A stretch of DNA of 64,000 nt from Frigididesulfovibrio sp031551885 (GTDB lineage: Bacteria > Desulfobacterota > Desulfovibrionia > Desulfovibrionales > Desulfovibrionaceae). The stretch is from positions 1 through 64,000 of the forward strand of contig JAVBMX010000022.1 in the NCBI GenBank assembly GCA_031551885.1. The letters run 5' to 3'. Within the stretch, counting starts at the first letter, position 1, and every line of letters starts with the position of its first letter. Under the pieces are notes generated by a model. It ran no database searches. It saw only the letters and a list, made by a program, of their open reading frames with translations, and had not been told where the DNA came from. Made by a program: the position numbers and the translations under genes. Positions 23,320 to 30,951 of the stretch are shown in pieces.

Positions 23320-25299
23320 TCAGTCTTCCTTCCCCGCCCCGGCGAACAGGGGTGCGGCGGCGGCGGCTTCGGCCGGGCTGGAGAACAGGTACACGAGGTC
23401 GCCGGCGGCAAAGCGGAAGTCGCCGCCGGGGTGGGCGAAGAGTTCTTCGCCTCTGGTCACGGCGACCACGGTCACTCCGGCTTTTTGGCGCAGTTCGGCA
23501 TCCAGAAGGGAAACGGCATCCAGGGGGCTGTCTTTTTCCACGGTGTACACGGTCACGGCGAGATCGGGCATTTGCTTTTGCAGGGAAGCCAGCGAGGCCC
23601 CGGCCGGTCGGGTGGAACGGAGCATCTCGTAGTTTTCCGCGCGGACCTCGTGGGTGAAGCGGTTGATGTCGCCTACCGGCACCAGATACTTGGACAACAC
23701 CCGGTTGAAGATCTCGATGCTGGTTTCGAATTCTTCGGGGATTACGTCTGACGCGCCCAGATCCTTGAGGGCGGAGATTTCGCCAAGGAACCGGGTGCGC
23801 ACAAGAATATGCAACTGCGGGTTGAGATGTCGGGCGATTTCCGTAACCGCGCGCACGGAGGTGGGGTCCGAAACCACCACGGCCAGCACTCTGGCCCGTT
23901 GAACACCCAACTGTTGGAGCAACGCCGGGTGAATGGCGTCGCCGTGGAAGATGGGTTCACCCTCGGCGGCATAGTGGCGCACCGTATCCGGGTTCATCTC
24001 CAGGATCACGTAAGGAATGCCCGCCATGCGCGCGGCTCGGGCCATCAGCTTGCCGCCCACGCCGTAGCCCAAAATGATTAAGTGGTCGGTAAGTTCTTTG
24101 TCTGACGTGTCTTCTTCCGGTTCGATCGGCAGGTTCCGTTTACGGCCCACGCGCGCGGCCACGGTCGGGGCAGCGTTGAGCAAGAAGGGCGTGGCCGCCA
24201 TGGTCAGAATGCTTGCGGCCAGGAACAGTTGGTAGTTCTCGGGCGAGAGCAGTTTGAAATCCAGGCCGCTTTTGGCCAGCACAAAGGAAAATTCGCCGAC
24301 CTGGCAAACGGCCATGCCCACGATGATTGCCGGCCGGATGGGGTAGCCCAGGAGCAGGGCGTCGCCCCCGGCAATGAGGCCCTTGACCCCCAGAACCAGG
24401 AGGGTGATCACCAGCACCTCGGGCAGGTTGGACAAGAAAAAGCTCATGTCCAGCAACATGCCTACGGAAATGAAAAACACGCTGGTGAACACGTCCCTGA
24501 AGGGCAGAATGCCTTCAAGCGCGCTGTGGCTGTATTCCGACTCCGCCACCACCAGACCGGCGATGAACGCGCCGAGGGAAAGCGAAAGCCCGAGCTGGGC
24601 CGTCAGCCAGGCGGTTCCCAGGCAGACGCCGATGATGCTGATCAGGAACAGTTCACGGCTTTTGGTGCGCACCACGCGGGCCAGCAGCCAGGGCACGCCT
24701 TTACGGGCCAAAAGAAAAATTCCCCCGATCAGGCACAGGGTACGCCCGGCGGTCAAAGCCACGCCGGTCAGGTCGGCTTCCATGCGGCCGGCCAGCAGAG
24801 GGATGGCCAGCATCATGGGGACGATGACCAAGTCTTGGTAAATAAGGATGGATAGGCTGATCCGCCCGGCCGGGCTTTCCATCTGGGCCTTCTGCTGCAA
24901 AATCTTCAGCACGATGGCCGTGGACGACAGGGCCATGAGAAAGCCGATGAACACGGCCGGCCCCATGGGCATGTGCCAGAACACCTGAGTGAGCAGCCAA
25001 AACACGCCGATGGTCAGAAAAACCTGGGCCGTGCCGCCCAAGAATACCGGTTTGCGCAGGCGGATGAGTTCGCTGATGGAAAGCTCCATGCCGATGGAAA
25101 AGAGCAGGAACACCACCCCGACTTCGGCCAGGGTGTCCACGGTGTGCAGGTCTTTCACCAGCCCCAGCGAAGAGGGGCCGAGCGCCGCGCCGGTGATCAG
25201 AAAGCCCACGATGGGAGGAATCTTGACCTTGGAGCAGGCGAAGATGACCACGGTGGACAACAGAGCAATGATGAACAGTTCGCGAAGCAGTGATTCCAT
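23320..25299 (-). CDS. Monovalent cation:proton antiporter-2 (CPA2/KefB) family protein with TrkA domains
   Basis: Inner-membrane K+/H+ (or Na+/H+) antiporter. The 659-residue protein has about 12 membrane segments in the first 390 residues, including the conserved VKIPPIVGFLITGAALGPSSLG and VVFLLFSIGMELSISEL and the pore helix ALSSTAIVLKIL. A TrkA-N (RCK) Rossmann domain at about 410-525 has LIILGYGVGGKLMARAARMAG (GxGxxG) for NAD(H) binding. A TrkA-C domain ends the protein (about 575-650). Length fits the Kef type. It starts at ATG 25299 with no strong ribosome site. The gene appears alone; the exported protein gene at 25411 lies just upstream on the same strand. Confidence 0.9.
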   Translation of the reverse strand: MESLLRELFIIALLSTVVIFACSKVKIPPIVGFLITGAALGPSSLGLVKDLHTVDTLAEVGVVFLLFSIGMELSISELIRLRKPVFLGGTAQVFLTIGVFWLLTQVFWHMPMGPAVFIGFLMALSSTAIVLKILQQKAQMESPAGRISLSILIYQDLVIVPMMLAIPLLAGRMEADLTGVALTAGRTLCLIGGIFLLARKGVPWLLARVVRTKSRELFLISIIGVCLGTAWLTAQLGLSLSLGAFIAGLVVAESEYSHSALEGILPFRDVFTSVFFISVGMLLDMSFFLSNLPEVLVITLLVLGVKGLIAGGDALLLGYPIRPAIIVGMAVCQVGEFSFVLAKSGLDFKLLSPENYQLFLAASILTMAATPFLLNAAPTVAARVGRKRNLPIEPEEDTSDKELTDHLIILGYGVGGKLMARAARMAGIPYVILEMNPDTVRHYAAEGEPIFHGDAIHPALLQQLGVQRARVLAVVVSDPTSVRAVTEIARHLNPQLHILVRTRFLGEISALKDLGASDVIPEEFETSIEIFNRVLSKYLVPVGDINRFTHEVRAENYEMLRSTRPAGASLASLQKQMPDLAVTVYTVEKDSPLDAVSLLDAELRQKAGVTVVAVTRGEELFAHPGGDFRFAAGDLVYLFSSPAEAAAAAPLFAGAGKED

Positions 25300-25410
25300 G
25301 GAGCGTCGTGTGTTGAGGGTGGAAGGAAATCAGTTTTTTTAATTCCGGGCCTGAAACGGAGGAGCGGGGGAAATGTTCCCCCGCTTCCGGAAGTGTCGAT
25401 CCGAACGGAC

Positions 25411-25890
25411 CTATTCGAACAGGTAACTGTACCTCGTGCCGATGCCCGAGGTGCGCTCCAGCAGCCGAGCGACCAAGGCGGGCACATCCGCCTCGGTTAC
25501 GGTGCCCACCTCGCGGGTCAGCAGGCTGGCAAACGATGTGGACCGCTCATAGTACACCCAGGTCACGGAGTAGGCCGAACCCACGGCCGGGCGCTCGGAA
25601 AATTCCGGAACGCTGGAGATCAACAGTTTGATCTTGGGTTGTTCCTTATCCGTCAACGTGAACAACGAGCCGGCATTGAAGGCCTCTTTCAGCTGATACG
25701 AGATCTTCGAGCCGACCGTGTCCGTGCCCTCAAGCTCAACGGCGACAGGCAACGGTTTGGCTTTGGCCGTCGACGGGGAATCTTCGATTTTGGTCTGTAC
25801 GGGTTTTCCCGGCTCGGCGGCAACGGCTGCGCCGCCAAGGAGAAACAAAAATACCGGCACAACAACAAGGGCGGCAAATCGTTTAAGCAT
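25411..25890 (-). CDS. Exported hypothetical protein, 159 aa
   Basis: A Sec signal peptide (KRFAALVVVPVFLFLLGGAAVAA, cleavage after about residue 25) is followed by a basic, proline-containing linker (KPVQTKIEDSPSTAKAKPLPV) and a domain with GTDTVGSKISYQLKEAFNAGSLF, PKIKLLISSVPEFSERP and SAYSVTWVYYERSTSFASL. This pattern is seen in small periplasmic proteins that resemble LptE/CsgG-like accessory folds (a helix followed by an antiparallel sheet), but I do not recognise the family. GGAGAT precedes ATG 25890. It may be co-transcribed with the antiporter 112 bases downstream. Confidence 0.78.
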   Translation of the reverse strand: MLKRFAALVVVPVFLFLLGGAAVAAEPGKPVQTKIEDSPSTAKAKPLPVAVELEGTDTVGSKISYQLKEAFNAGSLFTLTDKEQPKIKLLISSVPEFSERPAVGSAYSVTWVYYERSTSFASLLTREVGTVTEADVPALVARLLERTSGIGTRYSYLFE

Positions 25891-25977
25891 ATGAATCTCC
25901 GAAGTGGCGTTTCAGATGAAAGGGTTTACTGCGTTATGAAAAATTGTAGGGTAGGGCCGGCCAAACGTCAAGATTCT

Positions 25978-26107
25978 CCGAAAGCCGCCTGATTCATCGT
26001 GATGCGGCGTCAGACTTGCGTTGTGCTCCGGGGCAGGACCAAAGAGTCCAGCCCCATCGCCCAACCCTTCGTCTTCCTTGCCTGACGATAAATCAGGCGG
26101 CTTTCGG
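25978..26107 (-). repeat. Family D structured repeat, copy 3 (inverted)
   Basis: Outer arms CCGAAAGCCGCCTGATTCATCGT and ACGATAAATCAGGCGGCTTTCGG form a 23-bp stem with one G-U-type mismatch, the longest in the family. Minus-strand interior: CGTCAGGCAAGGAAGACGAAGG, GCGATGGGGCTG, CTCTTTGGTCCTGCCCCGGAG, TCTGACGCCGCATCAC, matching copy 2. It lies upstream of the exported protein gene. Confidence 0.83.
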
Positions 26108-26440
26108 GAATGCTGAAACGGGCCGGAATGCTACAAAATGCCCCAAGACCGGCAACCCGTCATAATATACGAGATGGTGGAGTAGAAGGACGACAATCGT
26201 GTCCGACCTTTGTTTGTTCGCATCCCCCAGAAGCAACGTGGCGTTGCAACAGCGGGTATTCCTTAAGCAATACTCGCCCGGCTGTTCGCACTCCCCTGAA
26301 GTCCATGCATCCCCCAGGGCGGCGGAGGTCGCGCCCGCGCGGCCTTCGCCGCCAAAGGGGAGTGCAGAGGGGCTCAGCCCCTTTGCCCGCCGGAGGCTCC
26401 CCAAACCTCTTTATTTTTCTCTTCCTTTTTCCGCTTTCCG
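26108..26440. other. Intergenic stretch with repeat fragments
   Basis: Starts with a fragment resembling the right part of family C (GGGCCGGAATGCTACAAAATG, CCAAGACCGGC), contains a hairpin around GCGGGTATTCCTTAAGCAATACTCGC, and ends with an A-type GC hairpin (AGGGGCTCAGCCCCT) right after the murI stop. No gene is supported; frames across it are shadows. Confidence 0.55.
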
Positions 26441-27274
26441 CTAAAACGCGACCAGCTCCACGTTTGCCGGGAGCAGGGGGCGGCCCAGGAAGATGCCTCC
26501 CACTTTGGCGAAGCGCTCGGGGGCGTCTGTGGTCAGGAAGACCGGAGCGTCGGGCGTGACATCGGGCCGGCGGAGGCCCCGTTCATCCAGGATTTTTTCC
26601 ACGGCCGTCGCGGTGGTGGCGGCGGAGTCGACCAGGCGGACCGCAGGGCCAAGGGCTTTTTGGATGGCTCCGGCCATGGGGGGAAAATGGGTGCAGGCCA
26701 GAACGGCCGTATCCGGAAACTCGGCGGGCGGCACGTTGCGAAGAGGCTCCAGGTAGCGGGCGGCGGCGGCTTCGGTGATCGGGCCGTCCACCCAGCCTTC
26801 CTCGGCCAGGGCGACGAACAGCGAACAGGCGATGCCCGTTACCCGCGCTTCCGGCAGCCGGGCGTGGATGGCACGGGTGTAGGCCCCGTTGCGGATGGTC
26901 GATTCCGTGGCGAGGATCAGAATGGAGTTGTTGCGGGTGACCCGGCAGGCGGCCTCGGCCCCCGGCTCGACCACGCCGACAACGGGGATATCCGGGTAGG
27001 CGGCCTCAAGGGCGGGCAGGGCGGCGGCGGTGGCCGTGTTGCAGGCCACGACCAGCAGCTTGACCCGGCGTTCGACCAGTTTGCCCACGGTTTGCAGGGC
27101 GTAGCGGGTGACGGTCTCGGTGCTTTTGGTACCATAAGGCAGACGCGCGGTGTCGCCCAGATAGATCAGAGATTCGTTCGGCAGGCGCTCGCATAAGGCG
27201 CGCAGCACGGTCAGGCCGCCCACACCGGAGTCGAACACGCCGATGGGCAGAGAAGCGTCGTGGGTATGGATCAT
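26441..27274 (-). CDS. murI: Glutamate racemase
   Basis: Converts L-glutamate to D-glutamate for peptidoglycan. The 277-residue protein starts LPIGVFDSGVGGLTVLRAL. The two catalytic cysteines sit in VACNTATA (Cys 78) and LACTHFP (Cys 194), and YLGDTARLPYGTKS is the usual substrate loop. ATG 27274 overlaps the pdxY stop as ATGA, which fixes the start; the longer open frame upstream is antisense-like within pdxY. It is the second gene of a pdxY-murI pair, and its stop is followed by an A-type hairpin. Confidence 0.96.
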   Translation of the reverse strand: MIHTHDASLPIGVFDSGVGGLTVLRALCERLPNESLIYLGDTARLPYGTKSTETVTRYALQTVGKLVERRVKLLVVACNTATAAALPALEAAYPDIPVVGVVEPGAEAACRVTRNNSILILATESTIRNGAYTRAIHARLPEARVTGIACSLFVALAEEGWVDGPITEAAAARYLEPLRNVPPAEFPDTAVLACTHFPPMAGAIQKALGPAVRLVDSAATTATAVEKILDERGLRRPDVTPDAPVFLTTDAPERFAKVGGIFLGRPLLPANVELVAF

Positions 27275-28170
27275 TGATCGCCGTCCAGAAGGGTGTAGCT
27301 TGCGACCGTGAGGGGCGCGGTCAGGGCGTGGAGAACCCGCTCGAGAAAGACCCCTTCGCGGTGCGGTGTATCGTGCCCGAAGGCGGCCCGAATGGCCAGG
27401 GTGACGAACTGCACGGCCCGATCCATGGCCAGGGGCAGGCTGTCGCCCTGAAGCATCGCGCCGGTCAGCACGCTGGTGAAGGTGTCGCCCGTGCCGGGGT
27501 AAAAAGCGGGCAGGTATTGGCATTCCACCTTCCAGAACGTGTCGCGGTTTTTTTGGTGCGCGGCCGTGAAAGTGCGGTGTTTGTCGTTTCCGGCGGGCAC
27601 GCTGGTGATCACCGCCGCTTCCGGCCCCATGTCGGTCAGGCGGCGCAGCCAGTCTTTCAGCCGGGCCGGGTCGAAGCCCTCGGCTTCGGCCTCGTAGGGG
27701 TAGGGTTCGTTCAGGAGCAGGGCGGCTTCGGTCAGGTTCGGGGTGATGCAGCCGGCCCGGGTGACGAGAAAACGCATGGCCTCGACCATCTCGGGAGTCA
27801 TGGTCGGGTCGAGCTTGCCGTTGTCGCCGAGCACGGGATCCACCATCACCAGGCCGCCGGGCGCGAGGCATCCTTCGATGCAGCGGATGACCGTGTCCAC
27901 CTGCCGGGGCGAGCCGAGAAACCCGCTGTACACCGCGTCAAAGCGCAGGTTCATGGAGATCCAGTGGTCCAGAAAGTCGTTCATGGCATCGGAAAGATCC
28001 ACGAAGCGAAAATCGTCGAACCCGCTGGTATGGGTGGAAAGCACCGCCGTGGGTAACGGACAGACCTGAATGCCCAAGGCGGAAAAGATCGGGATCACCA
28101 CCGTCAGAGAGGTGCGCCCGAACCCGGAAAGGTCGTGGACGGCGGCGATGCGGGGAATGCTGCGCTGCAC
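27271..28170 (-). CDS. pdxY: Pyridoxal/pyridoxamine kinase (PdxY-like)
   Basis: Ribokinase-fold enzyme that phosphorylates pyridoxal or pyridoxamine in the B6 salvage pathway. Motifs: RIAAVHDLSGFGRTSL, LPTAVLSTHTSGFDDF, VMVDPVLGDNGKLD, TPNLTEAALLL, and the anion-hole/catalytic region YPGTGDTFTSVLTGAML. Taking GTG at 28170 gives 299 residues and an AGGAAG ribosome site 8-9 bases upstream. An ATG at 28191 would add seven residues but falls in the first hairpin of repeat E and has no ribosome site. The stop overlaps murI. A second start choice therefore matters for whether repeat E is 5' leader or coding. Confidence 0.88.
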   Translation of the reverse strand: MQRSIPRIAAVHDLSGFGRTSLTVVIPIFSALGIQVCPLPTAVLSTHTSGFDDFRFVDLSDAMNDFLDHWISMNLRFDAVYSGFLGSPRQVDTVIRCIEGCLAPGGLVMVDPVLGDNGKLDPTMTPEMVEAMRFLVTRAGCITPNLTEAALLLNEPYPYEAEAEGFDPARLKDWLRRLTDMGPEAAVITSVPAGNDKHRTFTAAHQKNRDTFWKVECQYLPAFYPGTGDTFTSVLTGAMLQGDSLPLAMDRAVQFVTLAIRAAFGHDTPHREGVFLERVLHALTAPLTVASYTLLDGDQ

Positions 28171-28185
28171 GGGGAGTTCTTCCTG

Positions 28186-28310
28186 GAGCATTTTCACTTT
28201 GAAAGTGTTTGTGGAGTCATATTGCCGATAAACATTCAAACGAATTCGCAAGCTGGTGGCCGCTCGCGCGGCCACCAGAGTAGAGCAACTTTTCAAAGTT
28301 GATCTACTCT
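28186..28310. repeat. Family E repeat, copy 2
   Basis: Fills the gap between the PHP gene and pdxY. GAGCATTTTCACTTTGAAAGTG, TGTTTGTGGAGTCATATTGCCG, a perfect variable stem CTGGTGGCCGC-TCGC-GCGGCCACCAG, then AGTAGAGCAACTTTTCAAAGTTGATCTACTCT. The end overlaps the PHP stop codon (28309-28311). Confidence 0.83.
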
Positions 28311-29175
28311 ATAACAGGGGAGGAACGCTGAATTCCTGCACCCGCACCCGGCGCTGGTCAAACCAAAGGCTGCTGGTGTAGCCGAACGACGCCGCGTAGC
28401 GGGCCAGATCGGTGAAGCCATAGGCCGGGGTGTTGGCGCAGTGGGCGTCGGAGCCGAAGGTGATGGGCAGTTCCAGCTCGGCCGCGATGCGCATAATGAT
28501 CGGGCCGGGGTAGATCTCCCTGCACGGCTTGCGCAGGCCGGCGGACGACACCTCAATGGCGGTTCCGGTTTCCTTGGCCGCCGTGAGCGCGGCGCGAACG
28601 AAAATTTCGCCTCTCGGGCCGGTCAGCCAACGCTCGAACGAGTCGCGGCTGAAAATCTTGACCAGATCCGGATGCGCGGCCACGGCAAACAGCCGGGTGC
28701 GGCACATGCGGGCGAAATCCTGGTAGTAGCGCTCGTACACGGCGAAGCGTTCAGGGTCCGAGAGCTTGTCCCAGTCGGCCTGATCGGCGTCGAAGCCCCA
28801 AGTGTCCTGAAAATGCAGGCCGCCGATGACATAGTCATAGGGATAATCGCGGCACAGGGCCTGCACGTATTCCTCGCGCCCGGCAATGTAGTCGGCCTCA
28901 AGGCCGAGCAGAACCCTGACCCCTCGCTGGCGGCCGAGCTCGGTGGCCTCGCGCACTTCCCGGACATAGCCGGGGAAGTCACTGCGCAGTTTGTCCTGGT
29001 AATCCTTGGGGTAAACGTACCCGGCGGGTCGCGGAGAGTGTTCGGAAAATCCCACCACCTTCAGGCCGGCCGCGCAGGCGGCGTCGAACATGGCCGCAGT
29101 GCCGGCTTCGCCGTGAGAGTGCGAAGTGTGGATATGCAGGTCGACAACAATGGGCGGTTCAGCCGGATTGTTCAC
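28309..29175 (-). CDS. PHP-domain phosphoesterase, histidinol-phosphatase type
   Basis: Metal-dependent phosphoesterase; closest known family is histidinol phosphatase (HisK), which removes phosphate in histidine synthesis. The 288-residue protein has the PHP metal ligands DLHIHTSHSHGE near the start, GFSEHSPR, GLEADYI, DYVIGGLHFQ, AHPDLVKIF and GSDAHCANTP. The length fits HisK (about 265-285). It starts with GTG at 29175, preceded by AAGGGA. Upstream is the ComFB-like gene on the same strand (33 bases away), so the two may be co-transcribed. No other his gene is in the window, so the substrate is inferred. Confidence 0.87.
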   Translation of the reverse strand: MNNPAEPPIVVDLHIHTSHSHGEAGTAAMFDAACAAGLKVVGFSEHSPRPAGYVYPKDYQDKLRSDFPGYVREVREATELGRQRGVRVLLGLEADYIAGREEYVQALCRDYPYDYVIGGLHFQDTWGFDADQADWDKLSDPERFAVYERYYQDFARMCRTRLFAVAAHPDLVKIFSRDSFERWLTGPRGEIFVRAALTAAKETGTAIEVSSAGLRKPCREIYPGPIIMRIAAELELPITFGSDAHCANTPAYGFTDLARYAASFGYTSSLWFDQRRVRVQEFSVPPLL

Positions 29176-29208
29176 TATGATCCCTTCAAGACGGCGGGGT
29201 GAAGCCGT

Positions 29209-29499
29209 TTACGGTTTTGGATTCGCCAGGGCCCGGTGCAGAGATTTTTCCACTGCGGCGGTGATGTCTTCTTTACGTACCGGTTCGCGCAGCACAATCG
29301 TGCCGCTTTGAGCGTAACGGGCCGGCAACTGATTCAGGGCCAGGGCGAATGCATCTTGCAGGACTTTTGTTTCCAAGGTCGGGTTGCCGAGCTCTTCCAA
29401 CACTTCCCGCAGACATGCGGCCACGCGCGTTTCATTGCGGTTGCATACGCACGCGAGGTCTACACCGGCAACAATATAAGCTTGCTTTGCCGACTGCAT
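29209..29499 (-). CDS. ComFB-like (late competence development) small protein, 96 aa
   Basis: A short cytoplasmic protein that resembles the ComFB family (PF10719). The segment with a helical TRVAACLREVLEELGNP, then AFALALNQLPARYAQSGTIVL, echoes the ALALNxLPPRYV signature. ComFB-type proteins have been reported as c-di-GMP-responsive in some bacteria; whether this one binds a nucleotide is unknown. GGAGG lies four bases before ATG 29499, which I prefer over the in-frame start 15 bases upstream. Three cysteines are in the first third (ACVCN, AACL). The PilZ and Hpt genes a few kilobases away would fit a signalling context, but no linkage is shown. Confidence 0.6.
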   Translation of the reverse strand: MQSAKQAYIVAGVDLACVCNRNETRVAACLREVLEELGNPTLETKVLQDAFALALNQLPARYAQSGTIVLREPVRKEDITAAVEKSLHRALANPKP

Positions 29500-29566
29500 A
29501 CGTCCTCCGACCACATCGTTTTTTCAAGTATAGACTTCCAGTAGGCTGGAGGCAAGCCGGAATAAC

Positions 29567-29783
29567 TTGGGGCTTTGCCCCAAACCCCACCGGGGGGAAT
29601 GAGCCAGGGCTGCCAAGGTCGGCCGGTTACTGAACCTTCCGTGATATAAGAATGCTGCCTCACTCCATCGCGGGCGGCGCCCCGGACCCCCGCATATCGG
29701 CAAGCCGGTGCTTCGCGCCGGCTTGCCGCCAATGGGGGTGCAGGGGATTGAATCCCCTGCCGGGGCAGGGGGGCGGAGCCCCT
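29567..29783. repeat. Composite repeat: family A with family B nested inside
   Basis: TTGGGGCTTTGCCCCAA opens the A array; a B module interrupts it (29600-29684: GAGCCAGGGCTGCCAAGGTC to GCGGGCGGCGCCCC). A modules then resume with central palindrome CGGCAAGCCGG-(TGCTTCGCG)-CCGGCTTGCCG (29698-29728), CAGGGGATTGAATCCCCTG and GGGGCGGAGCCCC. This is the clearest case of B placed within A. It separates the divergent ComFB-like and rRNA methylase genes. Confidence 0.85.
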
Positions 29784-29866
29784 CGACCTCCAACGCTCTT
29801 GCGGATGAGCGGGAAACGTGCCATGACGGCGTGATCGGCATCACCATCAACAACGAGTTACAATAT

Positions 29867-30820
29867 ATGAGTCCCGTCCGTTTCCCCAAGCCGGTTTCCG
29901 GCCGCATCGACCCCAAGGCGTCTTCGGAGCGCAGACCTTCCGAACGTAAGACTTCCGCGCCCCGGCCCGCTTCTCGGCCCAAGCCCCCGGCCCGGGCTTC
30001 CGAAAGACGTCCGCCCGCTCCCAAGGATCGCCCGGCCGACTCCGAAGCCCCGCAGGACGAAGACGACGGTTTCATTCCGCTGGTTTCCGGCGTGCCCGGC
30101 GTGCTCGAGCTGCTGGAAAGCGCCCCCGAGCGCGTGGACGCGGTGTTCCTGCGCAAAGGCCGGCACGGCAAAGACATGGAGCGCGTGGTCGACCTGTGCC
30201 GGAACGCGGGGGTTCGGTTTTCCCTGCTTGAGGCGGAAGCCTTCGTCCGCACCTGCCCCGGCGCGCGCGGCGCGGCCGCCCGCGTGTTCCAGGCCGGGTT
30301 CGTTTCCCTGGAGCAGATGCTGGACTCGATTATGGACGCGCCTCTGCCCTTGATTGTCGCCCTTGACCAGGTGCAGGACCCCGGCAACGCCGGCACCCTG
30401 GCCCGCACCATTTATGCCATGGGCGGAGCCGGCATGCTGGTTCCCCGGCACAACGGGGTCTATCTGGGCGCGGCGGCCTTCAAAGCGGCGGCCGGGGCCT
30501 TGGCTCTTCTGCCCGTCGCCAAGTGCGCCAACCTGGGCCAAGCTCTGGACCAGGCCCGGAAGCTCGGGATCACCGTCTACGGCGCTGCCGTGGAAGCCGA
30601 AGGCGATACGCCGGTTCACGATATCTTTGAGTTCTCGCCGCGTCTGCCCGCCATCCTCGTTCTGGGCGGGGAAGACAGCGGGCTGCGTCCCGGTGTGGAA
30701 AAACGTTGCGATGCCCTGTTGCGCATTCCTATGCTCCGTAGCTTCAACTCCTTGAACGTGGCCCAGGCCGGCGCTATTGTAATCGCGCAATTCGTCCAAG
30801 GAGTGGGGAAGAAGAAATAA
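29867..30820 (+). CDS. SpoU (TrmH) family 23S rRNA 2'-O-methyltransferase, RlmB-like
   Basis: Methylates a ribose 2'-OH in rRNA with SAM, through a trefoil-knot fold. The 317-residue protein shows the three SpoU motifs: LDQVQDPGNAGTLARTIYAMG (motif 1), VLGGEDSGLRPGVEKRCD (motif 2) and the SFNSLNVAQAGAIVIAQF end (motif 3). An RNA-binding L30e-like domain (LVSGVPGVLELLESAPERVDAVFL) precedes them. Residues 1-60 form an extra basic, proline/arginine/serine-rich tail that most RlmB proteins lack and is likely disordered. ATG 29867 is the first sensible start, though no ribosome site is obvious; the longer frame crosses repeat A. It is transcribed alone. Confidence 0.9.
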   Translation: MSPVRFPKPVSGRIDPKASSERRPSERKTSAPRPASRPKPPARASERRPPAPKDRPADSEAPQDEDDGFIPLVSGVPGVLELLESAPERVDAVFLRKGRHGKDMERVVDLCRNAGVRFSLLEAEAFVRTCPGARGAAARVFQAGFVSLEQMLDSIMDAPLPLIVALDQVQDPGNAGTLARTIYAMGGAGMLVPRHNGVYLGAAAFKAAAGALALLPVAKCANLGQALDQARKLGITVYGAAVEAEGDTPVHDIFEFSPRLPAILVLGGEDSGLRPGVEKRCDALLRIPMLRSFNSLNVAQAGAIVIAQFVQGVGKKK

Positions 30821-30951
30821 GGAAGATGGAAGAGGGGGGAGGAGAAGCCTCCGGCGGCCGGGGGGTATGAGCCCTGGCTCATTTCCCCGGGCGGGGCTCG
30901 GGGTGGAACCCCGAGAGAAACCTTTCCCTCATTTTTCCTCTCCCCCCTCTT

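Noticed and set aside
26441..27871. Longer 476-codon frame for glutamate racemase
   Set aside because: The first 199 codons are Arg/Gly-rich sequence lying inside pdxY; the ATG overlapping the pdxY stop gives the normal MurI length.
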